From assembly GCA_928212115.1 (NCBI GenBank), contig CAKMRJ010004445.1, positions 75,457,575 through 75,521,574 of the forward strand: a stretch of DNA of 64,000 nt. Direction: 5' to 3'. A program made the position numbers and the translations under genes. Position 1 is the first letter of the stretch, and each line of letters opens with the position of its first letter. The notes beneath the pieces are model-generated. The model ran no database searches. It saw only the letters and a list, made by a program, of their open reading frames with translations, and was not told where the DNA came from. Positions 33,191 through 44,847 of the stretch are shown piece after piece. This DNA is from Lactuca virosa. Taxonomy: Eukaryota > Streptophyta > Magnoliopsida > Asterales > Asteraceae.

Positions 33191-36150
33191 TCTTCTAATA
33201 AACAAAACCTAAATATGACACATGTCATCTTCTACACCCCTCCTTGCCACATGGCATCCTCTCCTACATTCTCTTTTCTTATTCTCGGGTATTGCTTGCC
33301 CATGAATTGTTCCTAGAAATCAGCCCTTCAAATTAAAAATTTAACTAATTCCAATCAATCAGGCATTAAATCAGCAAAATTATATTATTTCAAAAATTTT
33401 AAACCGATTCCCTAATCATTTCCCTTCTTATATACCTCAGTAATTCTGTTCCGTGAATTGGAGAGACTGTCACTTTCATTGCCATCTTGGGAGAACTTTC
33501 TGCGTCTGTTTCAATATTTATTCTTCTGTTACATTTGAATATTGGAACCATCAAGTACTTAATTTGTTTTGCTGGTCTGTGTGTATGGCTTATTGTGTGT
33601 GTGTTTGTGACATTGTGAAACAATTTTTTCATTCCATCCATGGTTTTAAAGTGAACCATTCTATGTATATGGTGTTTTGATATTAATATGAAGAAGTAAT
33701 TGAACATGTACAGTGTTAGGGAAGAAGCGCAAAAAGTATATGTTTCTTCATCTCTCAGTTAATGTTCAATAAGGAACTATCTACAACACCTGTTTGTTTT
33801 TTGATAATTTCTTTGAATCCAAAGACCCATTTCTTGTGTTAATCGATTTTGCATATTACATTGAATACTAAGAGTTAAGATGTAAGTCTTTTGATTTCTC
33901 ATTTATTTATGAATTTAGTTTTCCCAGGTTTATAATTTTGTGATTGTATTTGAAGATGTAAGTCAAATGTATTTTTCTGATCGTTATGACTGTTCTTAGA
34001 ATTTGAATCCGAAAGCACTGTTTCTAATCCTCTCTCCATCCTGAAATATAATAAAACTCAAAGCAGGTTTAAATATTTCATTCCACATACCGATATGTCT
34101 TCTTACCGAGGAACAAAGATGGCAAAAGAAGAAGAAAAGACATTACATTTCTTTTAACCATCTTAGAACTACGTTTGTTTCATGATGATACGTTTGTTTC
34201 ATGATGCGCTTTTTTGAGTGTCAGGGTGAAGTCCTGCTGCATACTTTTAGGAATCTTAGGAGATAACACCTGCTAGAAGGTTTGAAGAAAATCATCGGTA
34301 TGACTTTTACGTTTTAAGTTCGTAGATTAACTGTTTGATGAAATGTCTAAGTAAATTAAAAGTTCTTTTTCTATTGAATAAGTAACAAATAAGTGCCTAT
34401 TTGGGAAAATCGTTGCATGTTGGCATAACTTTCTTAAGGTGGATGTTTTAGGTCTTTCATTTAGTCGAACCCTTCAAATTTTAGGAGACATTTTTGTCTC
34501 ATTTTTAGTATTTTTATGGTATTTAAAGTTATTGAGTAAAAAATTGATGTTTGTTTTTTACTTTCTTATGTAGGGAAAGAAAGACAATGTTGGTTCATGT
34601 CTCTTTTATTATGTGTTGATCTAATCTATGCTAATGTGCTTGAAATGAAAATTTATTTCCTTGGTAAGAAATAATTTCCCACTTATATGTATTATTGTTA
34701 TTATTATTATTATTTTATGCTTAGTGCTTTTATTTTTATTTTTTATCATTAGAAAATTATTAGAGATTTGTACATTTCAACATATTATACTTGGCAATAA
34801 ATCAAGTTTCAGCATCAGGTGGTTTCTTTGGTCATGTTGTGTTTTTTTATCCGTTTTTGAAATTTGTATTTTTATGAAATCTGTCTGCTTTAGAAATCAT
34901 TATTGGTCAACTTTAATTTAGTTATGCTATCACTATGGGCTTGGTAAGGTTGCCATAAGGATGTTATAATTCACTTTATGTTGTCCGTGCTGCCGATCAA
35001 CCACCCACTTATCTCAAAATCTGGGTCTTTAACTAAACCAAAACAACATACTTCATTTAAGGATCGATATATCTCATTATTTTAATTTTCTTATTACAAA
35101 ACCTGATCATTAGTTATTTTAAGCATTATATCTACCCGGACCATGACATAAAAGGTTGCATACAAGATTTTTGAGAATAGAGACAAAAAAGGCAATGGAG
35201 AAAAGTGATTTTAATCTAAAAGGGATGAACAATTACAATAACATCAAAATGGGCAATGTGTTTTGATTTTTACCTATATTAGCTTAGTTTTTACTGTCTA
35301 TTTTGTACAGCAGTAAAATATAAGTTGCTTATTAGGAGGCTGTTACGCTAAAGAAGCAAGCTCTTAGGTGAAGAAGAGGAAGCACGGATGGCTAAAAGTG
35401 AGAATAGAGCATAACATGAGGCAGTAGGATGCTATTAAACGAAAGTACTATTATAGATGAAAGTAGGCTGCAATTTATTTCTTATTAGGAAAAAAGGACG
35501 ATTATCTTAACTTTGAAATTACAGGAGCCGTTTATATAAAATTATAAAATTATATTGCATGTCACTCTGAGTTTCAAAATTAGTCGATTTATACCAATGT
35601 ACTTTTTATTTACAGAAAACATACATATAATATGACATAAATAGGAAGTATGATGATATTAAACGAAAAATCATATAAGTTTACATTGCTATAATTTAGG
35701 CTGCTGTTAAACGAAAAATATATTTCAGAAACATATTCAAAATTAAATGAAAAACTGTGAATTCCAAAATTAGTCAAATTTTTTGAGTTATATTTCAAAG
35801 TACAGTGTCTAATAAGGAAAAACAAGAAGAACATAAAAAAACATTTTTATATGTTTAAATACGACAACAACATAATACTTTTTGTATCTTATAACAACGT
35901 ACTTTGAAAGTACATTGTTGTCCTTTTTTTTCGTCATTTATATTGTAGTCCTTTTTTCATAACTAAAACAGTTTTACAACTTATACCAATGTACTTTGAA
36001 ATTGCATTGTTGTAACTTATTAAACTTCACATTATTTCATGTTTTCTTACAATCAAATGTACACTACATTTTTGTGGATATTTTATTTTACTTTTTGTCT
36101 ATATAATGATTATAAAAACAACACCGTGGTTTCCACGGGTTATAACCTAG
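33191..36150 (+). mobile_element. Non-autonomous Helitron 2
   Basis: It starts TCTTCTAATAAA directly after the CTAG of Helitron 1 and ends with the same hairpin CCGTGG-TTT-CCACGG (36124..36138), eight bases, CTAG (36147..36150), then T. The 2.96 kb between shows no Rep/helicase ORF and no recognisable captured gene, though several short ORFs exist (33453..33680, 34661..34921). The identical hairpin shows the two Helitrons belong to one family. Confidence 0.75.
36124..36150 (+). other. Helitron 2 3' terminus (hairpin plus CTAG)
   Basis: Same hairpin as at 33164..33178, an eight-base spacer, CTAG, then T. Confidence 0.85.
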
Positions 36151-37341
36151 TTGTTACATATGGTGATATGGATCATTAAATTCCATTTAGGTGGAATCAA
36201 AAAAACATTTAGGTGGAACCAAAGGTCCCTATTCAACACAAATATTACAGGAAAGGTCTTTATGCAGAAAAAGATTATGGAACAGGTCCTGTGCAACATT
36301 TTTTTTTACAGAAATAGTCCCTACTTACTGAAAATGTCTCTCTGCAGAAAAAGAGATTACAGAAATGGTCCATATGCAAAAAAAAAAAAAAAAAGAAATC
36401 GCAAAACAGGTTCCTGTGTAGAAAAGATTATAAAACAGGTCATGTGCAAAAAAGATTACACCAAATGTCCCTATGCAGAATTTTATTTACCAACAATTAA
36501 TCGTATGTAAAAATTAATTGAATGTAGGACAAAAATTAATCGAATGAAGAAGAGATATACATGTTGCAATGAAGAAAAGGAGAAGTGGGTTTAATTGACA
36601 GTCGAAGATGATCTTAATAGCTGTGATGATAGAAGAATGACGACATAAAGTTATTGACGTGTAGGAAGTCTTGTAATATTTAATTAGGTTTAATTTTAAT
36701 CTTTACTTTAGGAAGTGTATTTTAGTACAATCATATAGACTTTTGATATCTAGATAAGTTCTTATATATTAAATTAACTTAAACATAATTTAAATTATGA
36801 GTTTGGATATAGATATTAGTTTATAGTTTGAGGTTGATATACATGTAATTTTAATATTTATAAAGAAATAGAAATAATATTTTGTAATACAATAATTATT
36901 GGTTCATTAAAATCAGAAGTTTGTAATTTTTTTTTTCAATTTACTATTTTTTTAGATTTACCAGTAAAATCAAACATTTATGCCAAACTTAACGACTTTT
37001 TGATGAACCAGAAAAAGTTGAAATTGAATATTTATATCAAACTTAAGAGCCTTAATGAACTAGAATAACACAAAAAGGTAAAATTGAAAATAAAATTGCA
37101 AACTTTTGGCTTTAATGAACAAAAAAAAAATGTGGTAGGGACTTTTATGTTAATTTTTTTTTAAAAACCACTAAAATATTTCAAAACTCACAAAATTTAC
37201 CAAATACTTTTATGTAAAAACCCTTTTAAAAACCAAGATATTTCAAACTCAATCCCACACCCTATAAAACCTATGAAATGTCGCTCACTTTATCTTTGAA
37301 AACCTTTGATCATCGTTGTCCACTGGAAAATCTTCTCTAAA
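36151..37341. other. Intergenic region upstream of the PPR gene
   Basis: 36180..36490 holds degenerate short repeats built on ATTACAGAAA-GGTCC-TATGCAGAAAAAG (about 35-45 bp apart). The open frame across them (36151..36510) is Lys/Asn-rich and probably not a gene. The rest is AT-rich. A candidate TATA box (TATAAAA, 37263..37269) lies about 75 bp before the PPR start. Confidence 0.5.
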
Positions 37342-39204
37342 ATGGAGAATATCATTACACCTTCACCTTCATCTTATTCCATCTCCCTTACCCATGATAC
37401 CGATTCCAGAAACTCCTCAATTATCCACAAACTTGAATCTTGTAAATCCTTAAAAGAACTCAAACAAATCCATTCCTACATCATCAAAACATCTCCAACA
37501 TTACCACACCAAACCCAACAATTGGTGTACACCACAATCATCTCTATCTCTGCTAGAACATCAAACCACGTTCCTGATATCACCTACATCCACTCTCTTT
37601 TCAACAAACTCGAGAACCCAACAATCGATCTGTATAACATCGTCATAAGATCATTCAATCATTCGAATCAAAACCCTCTGTTCGCATTGTTGTTTTACAG
37701 TGATTTGCTTGTGAAAGGCTTGATTGGGGATAGTTTTACCTACCCTTATGTCCTGAAGTCGTGCACACTTTCTTACGCGTTGAGAGAAGGCGAACAGATA
37801 CATTCACACGTGATTAAAAACGGGTTTGTGTTGAATTTATACGTTGTGAACACATTGATCAGTTTTTATGGTGCTTGTGGTGCTATGGAAAACGCCCAGA
37901 AGGTGTTCGATGAAAGTCCTGAAAGAGACTTAGTGACTTGGACCACGTTGATTCAAGGCTATGTGAAAAGGGGTTGTTTAGAAAAAGGAATGCAAGTGTT
38001 CTATGAGATGTGTGAAGCAGGTGTTAGAGCAGATGAGATGACAATGGTGATCTTGATTTCATCATGTGCAAAGTTGAGAGACATTAATCTTGGTATAAAA
38101 TTACATAAATATATCTATGATCATGATCTGAATTTCGATGTCTACATATGTAATGCTTTAGTTGATATGTATCTCAAATGTGGTAATCCAACTTTAGCCA
38201 TTAAACTCTTCAACAAAATGCCTTTGAAAAACATTGTTTCTTGGAACTCGATAATACTAGGACTAATTCAACAAGGAAAGTTCAAGATTGCAATGAATGT
38301 TTTCAAAAAGATGCAAAGTCAAAAAGTCAAACCTGACAATATCACTCTAGTTGGTGTTCTCAATTGTTGTGCTAATTTAGGAACACTCAAACAAGGTAAA
38401 TGGGTACATTCTTACATCAACAAAAACGGGATTAAAACAGATGGATTTATAGGAAACGCACTTTTAGATATGTACACAAAATGTGGAGACATAAAGAAAG
38501 CCACTTATGTTTTCAACCATATGAAACATAAAGATGTTTATACATACACAAACATGATACTTGGGTTTGCAATACATGGAGAAGGACAAAAGGCATTAAA
38601 ACTTTTCTCTGAGATGCCTAAAATAGGAATAACACCAAATGATGTAACATATTTAGCTGTTCTAATGGCTTGCGCACATTGTGGATTTGTAAAAGAAGGA
38701 TTCAATCATTTTGTTAACATGTTAAAAGTCCACAATATTAAACCTCAAAAAGAGCATTATGGGTGTATGGTTGACCTTTTAGGTCGTGCTGGATTGTTAA
38801 GTGAAGCTGAGGATTTTATACGAAATATGAATATAGAACCTGATGGTTTAATTTGGGGGGCATTACTAGCGGCGTGTGGGACCCACAAGAATGTTGAGAT
38901 TGGAAAAAGGGTGATGGAAAAAGTGGATAAGATGATGGATAAAGATAAAGATAAAGATGGTGCTTTTATACTTATGTCGAATTTGTATTCATCTGAAAAC
39001 AGATTTAGGGATGCGTTTAAGTTGAGAAAGATTATGAAAGAAAGGAAGATCAAGAAGAGTCCAGGTTGTAGTTCGATTGAAGTTGATGACGTGGCATATG
39101 AATTCAGAAAAGGGGATAAATCCCACCAACAAACGAAAGAGATATATATGTTGCTTGATATAATGGGAAAACATTTAAAGAATAATGACCAGATAATAAT
39201 CTAA
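37342..39204 (+). CDS. PPR protein, PLS class with E/E+ end, no DYW
   Basis: Intronless, 620 residues from the ATG at 37342. The open frame extends upstream to 37306 but without another ATG. After a short Ser/Thr-rich N-terminus, possibly an organelle-targeting signal, come about a dozen tandem P, L and S type PPR motifs. Typical ones are DLYNIVIRSF, YVVNTLISFYGACGAMENA, DLVTWTTLIQGYVKRG, YICNALVDMYLKCG and NIVSWNSIILGL. The C-terminal 110 residues fit the E and E+ motifs (WGALLAACGTHKNVEIG; SPGCSSIEVDD; YEFRKGDKSH). The protein stops there, with no DYW deaminase domain. PLS-class proteins of this type bind defined organelle RNA sites and mostly act in C-to-U editing by recruiting a DYW partner. 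The RNA target cannot be read from this sequence with confidence. No internal stop or frameshift, so probably functional. Confidence 0.92.
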   Translation: MENIITPSPSSYSISLTHDTDSRNSSIIHKLESCKSLKELKQIHSYIIKTSPTLPHQTQQLVYTTIISISARTSNHVPDITYIHSLFNKLENPTIDLYNIVIRSFNHSNQNPLFALLFYSDLLVKGLIGDSFTYPYVLKSCTLSYALREGEQIHSHVIKNGFVLNLYVVNTLISFYGACGAMENAQKVFDESPERDLVTWTTLIQGYVKRGCLEKGMQVFYEMCEAGVRADEMTMVILISSCAKLRDINLGIKLHKYIYDHDLNFDVYICNALVDMYLKCGNPTLAIKLFNKMPLKNIVSWNSIILGLIQQGKFKIAMNVFKKMQSQKVKPDNITLVGVLNCCANLGTLKQGKWVHSYINKNGIKTDGFIGNALLDMYTKCGDIKKATYVFNHMKHKDVYTYTNMILGFAIHGEGQKALKLFSEMPKIGITPNDVTYLAVLMACAHCGFVKEGFNHFVNMLKVHNIKPQKEHYGCMVDLLGRAGLLSEAEDFIRNMNIEPDGLIWGALLAACGTHKNVEIGKRVMEKVDKMMDKDKDKDGAFILMSNLYSSENRFRDAFKLRKIMKERKIKKSPGCSSIEVDDVAYEFRKGDKSHQQTKEIYMLLDIMGKHLKNNDQIII

Positions 39205-40151
39205 TTCAAATGGCGTTCAACTTACTCAAAGGATCATAAGGTATACAAAACCTTTAAGTGCAATGGTGTAAACTGTAAAGGTCGGTTATTTTGTATTTTT
39301 ATTCTGTTTGTTAAGCGTTCTGAATATCTAGGGATGTTCATATTTTGTTTCATAGAATCCAACATATTTTATTTCTTTAGAGGATTTTCATCACTTGCTC
39401 TTTAGTGCGACATTAATACATTAATTAGACCATAGGTATCTTCTATTTGATCAAGTATTGTTTTTATTATTCACTCAGTTATGAGTTTTAATAAATCCAT
39501 ATTAGTTTTGTTTCGTGTACTTATTTTAAGGTATGGGAAACACATTTCATATGGAAAAACTCACCTCTTATAACAAGTTTCTCAAAAAGGTTTTGTTTTA
39601 CATGGGTAAAACCCATATCATTAAAACCAAAGTTGTCAAGATCGAAATCCTACATATAATTGTTTTCATGTTTGCAAAATCATGATCGTAAGATCGGATT
39701 AGGATCCCAAGATCCCACTGAAAATGACATAATTATAAGTTTAAAACATGAAAAATACATATCCATCAATAAAAGTTATAAAAAGTTCAAAAAATAGTCA
39801 TAACACAAATAACATCTAATATAGTCTAACATAACAAATGATACAGCCATAACATGCTCCTCTTCTAATTCAAAATATCATCTTCTCCTAAGTTTCTTCC
39901 ATCATCAACTGTACATTCATCGAAAGGAAAACATGACATATAAAACTAAAAAACTAAAAAATATCATTCTCAATTTGAAAAGTATGGAGTACATGAATAA
40001 CTCACATAATTGATCTCTTATAGATCTTTCAAAATAATCATCTCCTCGACATGGCTTAGAGCTTGTAACTAACTTGAACATCAACCATCAAAATGGTTCA
40101 TCCATACTTCATTTGAAGATGATCAGAAGATTCCTTTTCAGTAATAGTAAT
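39205..40151. other. Downstream of PPR gene, nothing recognised
   Basis: About 950 bp, AT-rich, with no coding or repeat structure I can support. The right part may be the decayed end of the hAT element whose coding remnant begins at 40152. Confidence 0.4.
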
Positions 40152-41207
40152 TCACTGACCATCAGAACTAACGTCATCAACATTTAATGTTTCAAGTCCA
40201 CCATGCTCAGGACGGTTTTCATTAGGTGCCCGCAATTGCACTGGCAACACCTGCTTTTCCTATACGGAGTGGAAATTTCAATTTTTTCTTTTACTTATTG
40301 TGTCACTACGTAAAAAAAATCTACTATAAAATGTGACACCGGAAACACCTACTACGGATTGGATTGCCCCTGACCATGCTCTTCTCCTTTGTTTTAATCT
40401 CTTTGATTCAACTCTAGGTTGTATATCACATACACAAGATCGTTATTCTTTTCTTGATGTAGTCGATTACTTCTCTTAGAATGTACCTATATAACAAAAT
40501 AAAGAAATGATTAAAAAATTAGATAACGATATAACAAAAGTCGCATTAAAATATTAATGTTGTTGTAAATTACCATCTCAAAGGCATTTCACTCTCACAA
40601 CCAGATAAGGAACATGTCAAACTCAAAATTTTCATGGAAAATTTTCTCAAATCAGGTATGTGAGCTCCATACAAATCCCACCAATCACCTGAACTTTTTC
40701 CCTTGTTAACATGGCTACATTGAGACCTTAGAACCCTCTTGTATTAATGAAACAATCAGTTGTATTTACTAGGTTCTCATCATCACCACAAATTCTTTTG
40801 AGGCACATGTATAATTTGCCTTTGATCCAGCTTGTACTTTGAAAATCAAGGTAGTATCGTATCATTGGCTTCAAGTAGTAATTTGCCACATGGAGCGCCT
40901 TATTTAGTTGATTATACCATCTTTCATCAATGATCTCATGAATCGGTTCTTACCTAAAAACATATACAAACAAGAGAATACCTTGTTTGAACATCTTTAA
41001 AGTTTGCTTTTATTTCATTCTTTGCATTTACCATGACTAGTAAATGAAACCAATGGCTGGCTTAGAGTCTGAATCAACCCTCTGAAGAACCTTCATTAGA
41101 GGGTTTGCGACCCTAAGACATGTTAGCACTAATGATCAAAACCCCACATTATCCAAAATTATACCCACGACAAGCTTTTCATTTTCAGATCTTGCATAGT
41201 TAGTAGA
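40152..41207 (-). pseudogene. hAT transposase pseudogene, C-terminal part
   Basis: Several frames on the minus strand give clear hAT (DUF659 / dimerisation family) segments. In order they are YARSENEKLVVG near 41185, ERWYNQLNKALHVANYYL near 40920, DWWDLYGA followed by PDLRKFSMKILSLTCSLSGC (40600..40700), and NDLVYVIYNLEL near 40430. The likely end is TGA at 40152..40154. Frameshifts and stops are scattered through it. The copia element at 41208 interrupts it, and the upstream part continues at 48522..49286. Confidence 0.85.
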
Positions 41208-41322
41208 TGTTAGACTTAAATTTATATTCATAATAAATAGAGGGTAGTCGAATGTACTATTACTCTTTATATAGAGATCCTATGTAATCTTGTTTAGTAA
41301 TAACACAATATACGACTTGACT
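41208..41322 (+). repeat. Left LTR of copia element
   Basis: 115 bp with a TATA box (TTTATATAG) near 41267. It is the same length as the right LTR and differs from it at a few bases. A third copy lies at 49438..49551. Confidence 0.92.
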
Positions 41323-41335
41323 TGGTATTAGAGCC
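41323..41335 (+). promoter_or_regulatory. Primer-binding site of copia element
   Basis: TGGTATTAGAGCC follows the LTR with no spacer and is complementary (one mismatch to the usual TGGTATCAGAGC) to initiator Met-tRNA. Confidence 0.8.
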
Positions 41336-41430
41336 AAGAAGCCTCTTGCCGCCTCCAACCCTAATCGACATTCACTTTTCCGATCAACAACTTTACTCCT
41401 TGCTTTCGACCAACAATCCATCAACTAAAT

Positions 41431-42425
41431 ATGGCTGTTGTTGTCGCCTTTACTGTTGCAGAGAAAACAACCCACAACACTCATAAATTTTCTTTCACCC
41501 TCTCTCCTACAAACTATGGTTTCTGGAAGGCAATGCTTGAACCATTCTTGATTACCAACCATCTGATTGGCTATGTAGACAACACCATTCAATGCCCTAA
41601 ACCGAAAGTTACAACAGGAGATGTAGTAACTGATAACCTCAGTTATCTTCCTTGGATTGCCAATGATGAACATGTTCGAATGCTGATTTTATCAACCATC
41701 TTTGAGGCATCCTTTCAACATGTTCAAGGTAAGACTTCTAGAGACATATGGCTCTCTTTAGAACGTGCATATGCACCAAATATTGCCTCGTGTGAATACT
41801 CATTAAAAACAAAACTACTCTGAATAGAGATGAAAGGAGACGAAACTCCACTTACCTATCTCAGTCGAGCAATGAAATACGCATCATCTTTTGCCAACTT
41901 TGGAGAATCTATGAAGGACAAGGACCTGGTTATGCTTACCATTACGGAATGAGTACAATGGTTTGAAATCAAACCTTCTGGCACGTCAACCACTAGTCAC
42001 CTTTAATGATTTTCATGCTCTCTTATCTGATCATGACTACATGATCAACAAAATCAACCTATTTACCCATTACCACCCCACCACAGGTATACACTACTAC
42101 TACCGGGGGTATTTCTACTAATCATTTACCTGATCTAGCTGCTATCCAGTCTCAACTTAACAACTTGCAGTTGTTAGCCTCTCAATTAGGGTATCAACTA
42201 AACCCTATGGGTTTACAAAACACTCCACAAGCTCATTATGTCTCTCGGCCATCAAACAACCGAGGTAACCAAAACCGTCGAGCCAAGTTTCATGGAAACT
42301 CACGATGTAACCAAAATAACCGTGGTCATGACAACTCGAACACTCGACAATTTCAATGGGCCTCAGCTCAGAATACTATGTACGGTCACTGCAACCGTTG
42401 TGGTATAAGTCACTTTGTGGTATAA
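41431..42425 (+). pseudogene. copia Gag, disrupted
   Basis: ATG at 41431 and an open frame to 41823, then a stop (TGA at 41821) and frame changes. The N-terminal 130 residues have the copia Gag pattern (NYGFWKAMLEPFL, DNLSYLPWIANDEHVRMLIL, DIWLSLERAYA). The next recognisable piece (42165..42425) is Asn/Arg-rich and ends in an incomplete zinc knuckle (CNRCGISH without the last Cys). Gag would form the virus-like particle. This copy cannot be made whole. Confidence 0.85.
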
Positions 42426-42460
42426 GTCACTTACTATCTTAGTGTCCAAATCAGCCTAAC

Positions 42461-43564
42461 ATGTCCAACTCTCAAGCTAATATCGCAACTTGTTCAGACT
42501 TTGGATCCATATTAGCAACCACATGGTTCCCGGACACTGGTGCAAATAGTCATGCCACTCCTGACTTATCAAATCTTGACAACTCTGAAGCATATCATGG
42601 TACTGAATCACTCTCTATTAATGACGGTAACCCTCTTCCTATTTTTCATATTGGTTCCTCAAAATACTTTTCCCCTAACAAAACTTTTAATCTTACAAAT
42701 ATTCTCCATGTTCTTCAAATTCAAAAGAATCTTTTATCTGTTCAACAGTTCTGTCATGACAATGATATTTATTTTGAATTTCACATTTCTTTCTTTGTTG
42801 TGAAGGATGAGGCAACCCACAATATCCTCCTTTCGAGACCAAGTACTAACGGGCTCTACCCACTTCGTCTTCCACAACTCCAGTCTCTTCCCAAGCTTGC
42901 CTTCACAGCCACCAAAGCTTCATCTATCACTTGGCATCAACGCCTCGGCCATCCATACGAACGTGTTTTTAATTCTATTGCCTCTGGTTGTTCTTTACCA
43001 ATTTCTACAAAACTTAGTCCTTCTTTATGTACTTCTTTTCAGTCGGGCAAATCTTCTAAACTCTCATTACGCAACTCTACTTTTCACAGTAATAAAATTT
43101 TGGATTTGGTATATTGTGATGTTTGGGGACTCTCCCCCATGGTCTCATTTGATGGTCATAAATTCTTTCTCTTATGTTTTGATCATTACACTAGGTACAT
43201 GTGGTTTTACCCACTTGCATATAAGTATGATGTTTACTCTACATTTACAAACTTCACTACCATGGTTGAACGACAATTCAACACCAGACTCAAAAGTGTA
43301 CAAACTGATTGGGGAGGAGAATTTCGTCCTCTTACTTCCTTTTTCACAAACCTTGGCATCATTCATCAACTTTATTGTCCTCATACCAGCGAACAAAATG
43401 GAATTGTTGAGCGTTGTCATTGCCATGTTGTGGAAACAGGTCTTGCCTTACTTGCCCAATCCTATCTCCCACAATGCTTCTGGCACTTTGCTTTTGAAAG
43501 TTTTGTATATCTTATAAATCGTCTTCCATCTAGAATCACATCAAATAAATCTCCCTTTCAATAA
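42461..43564 (+). pseudogene. copia protease and integrase segment
   Basis: A 367-codon open frame. Residues ~20-35 hold the protease site WFPDTGANSHAT. Around residue 155 is the GAG-pre-integrase motif WHQRLGHP. Integrase core motifs follow: first Asp in VYCDVWG (near residue 215), second Asp in QTDWGGEF (near 285), Glu in EQNGIVER (near 320). The frame ends at TAA 43562..43564 in the middle of integrase. The zinc-binding CX2C before the core looks damaged (CTSFQSGK). Translation as a single polyprotein is no longer possible. Confidence 0.88.
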
Positions 43565-44007
43565 GTCTACAACCGAAAACCGGACTAGTTATTTCTTCGT
43601 GTATTCGGTTATCAATGTTTTCCTTACCTTCGTCCCTATAACTGTCACAAGATTGATTTTCGTTCCACGTCATGTGTCTTTCTTGGCTATAGTCCTATCC
43701 ACCATGGCTATCGTTGTTTTGATCCTACAACCGAATGAATATACATATCCTGTCATGTTTGTTTCAATGAACATGTTTTCCCGTTTCACTCTTCACCACT
43801 ACAACCGCCCACCTCACTTACTACCCCTTATACCTCTGTCTTTCCTACACCACCTCCCATTGTAGACCTCGATCCCGTTTCCACAGCCCACTCTAACTCT
43901 ATAAACACTCACACACACTCATCTTCTCTACTCCATCCCCTACGCCCCACCTCCTCCTCGGTCTCGACATTCTAATCTTCAACAAAATCCTACATGTACC
44001 TCTCGAT
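43565..44007 (+). pseudogene. copia integrase tail and linker, frameshifted
   Basis: Short matches to the copia integrase tail appear in shifting frames, including a stretch like RVFGYQCFPYLRPYN. Pro-rich linker sequence follows up to the RT. No long open frame. Confidence 0.5.
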
Positions 44008-44843
44008 TTGATCCATCTGTATATACTTCCACCCGTTCATCTACTTCCCAAACTGAACCCTATTCCTTTTATTGTTGCCAATAAATCTCCTAAGTGGCGC
44101 CTTGCCATGATTGAGGAGTTTCAAGCGCTTCAAAAAAATGCTACATGGTCCTTAGTCCCTTATGTTAATAACATTAACATTATTGATTGGAAGTGGTTGT
44201 ACAGGTTAAAGAAGGATCCACAGGGCAATGTTACTCGCTACAAAGCATGCCTAGTCGCCAAAGGATTTACTCAACAATCAGGTGTTGAATATCATGAAAC
44301 CTTCAATCCTATGATAAAATCAACCACCATTCAAGTCATTCTATCTCTTGCCATGAACCACAATTGGGCTCTCCGTCAATTGGATGTGAAAAACGCATTT
44401 TTACATGGTGACTTACAAAAAACTGTTTACATGAAACGACATCCTGGCTTCATTGATCCCACTAAACCGGATCATATGTGTCATCCCCACAAGTCCCTTT
44501 ATGGGCTTAAGCGAGCTCCTCGAGTGTGGTTTAACCGGTTGTCCACGGATCTAACTCAGCTTGGGTTTTTAGGATCCAAACTGATCCTTGGCTCTTCATC
44601 TTCAACTCTGGTGGCTCTATTGTTTATGTTCTTGTTTATGTCGACGATATTATTATCACAGGTAACAACCAGTCAGCTATTGACCTCATTATAAATCGTA
44701 TTAGCTCTACCTTTTCCCTGAAAGATATGGGTCAACTTCATTACTTCTTGGGCACTGAGGTTGTTCATGACAAGAAAAATCTTGTGTTATCTCAAGGAAA
44801 ATATATTCTCGAGATCCTTCAGCAGACAGGTCTCTCTGACTGC
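44008..44843 (+). pseudogene. copia reverse transcriptase, cut by solo LTR B
   Basis: The frame from 44008 contains KWRLAMIEEFQAL, ATWSLVP, RYKACLVAKGFTQQ, the first catalytic region QLDVKNAFLHGDL and SLYGLKRAPRVWF. A frameshift near 44560 moves the rest into another frame. The active-site motif YVDD is at 44637..44648, followed by FSLKDMGQLHYFLG. Sequence similarity runs to 44847, where LTR B begins. The match resumes after 47613. Confidence 0.9.
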
Positions 44844-44847
44844 AAGC

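Noticed and set aside
36151..36510. 119-codon Lys-rich ORF
   Set aside because: It lies over degenerate repeats and an A-run; nothing recognisable.
37306..37341. N-terminal extension of the PPR protein
   Set aside because: The open frame upstream of 37342 starts with TTG, not ATG; plants rarely use it, so the ATG at 37342 was chosen.
42540..43517. Overlapping ORFs in other frames within copia PR/IN
   Set aside because: The Leu/Phe-rich translations have no domain; the real frame is 42461..43564.
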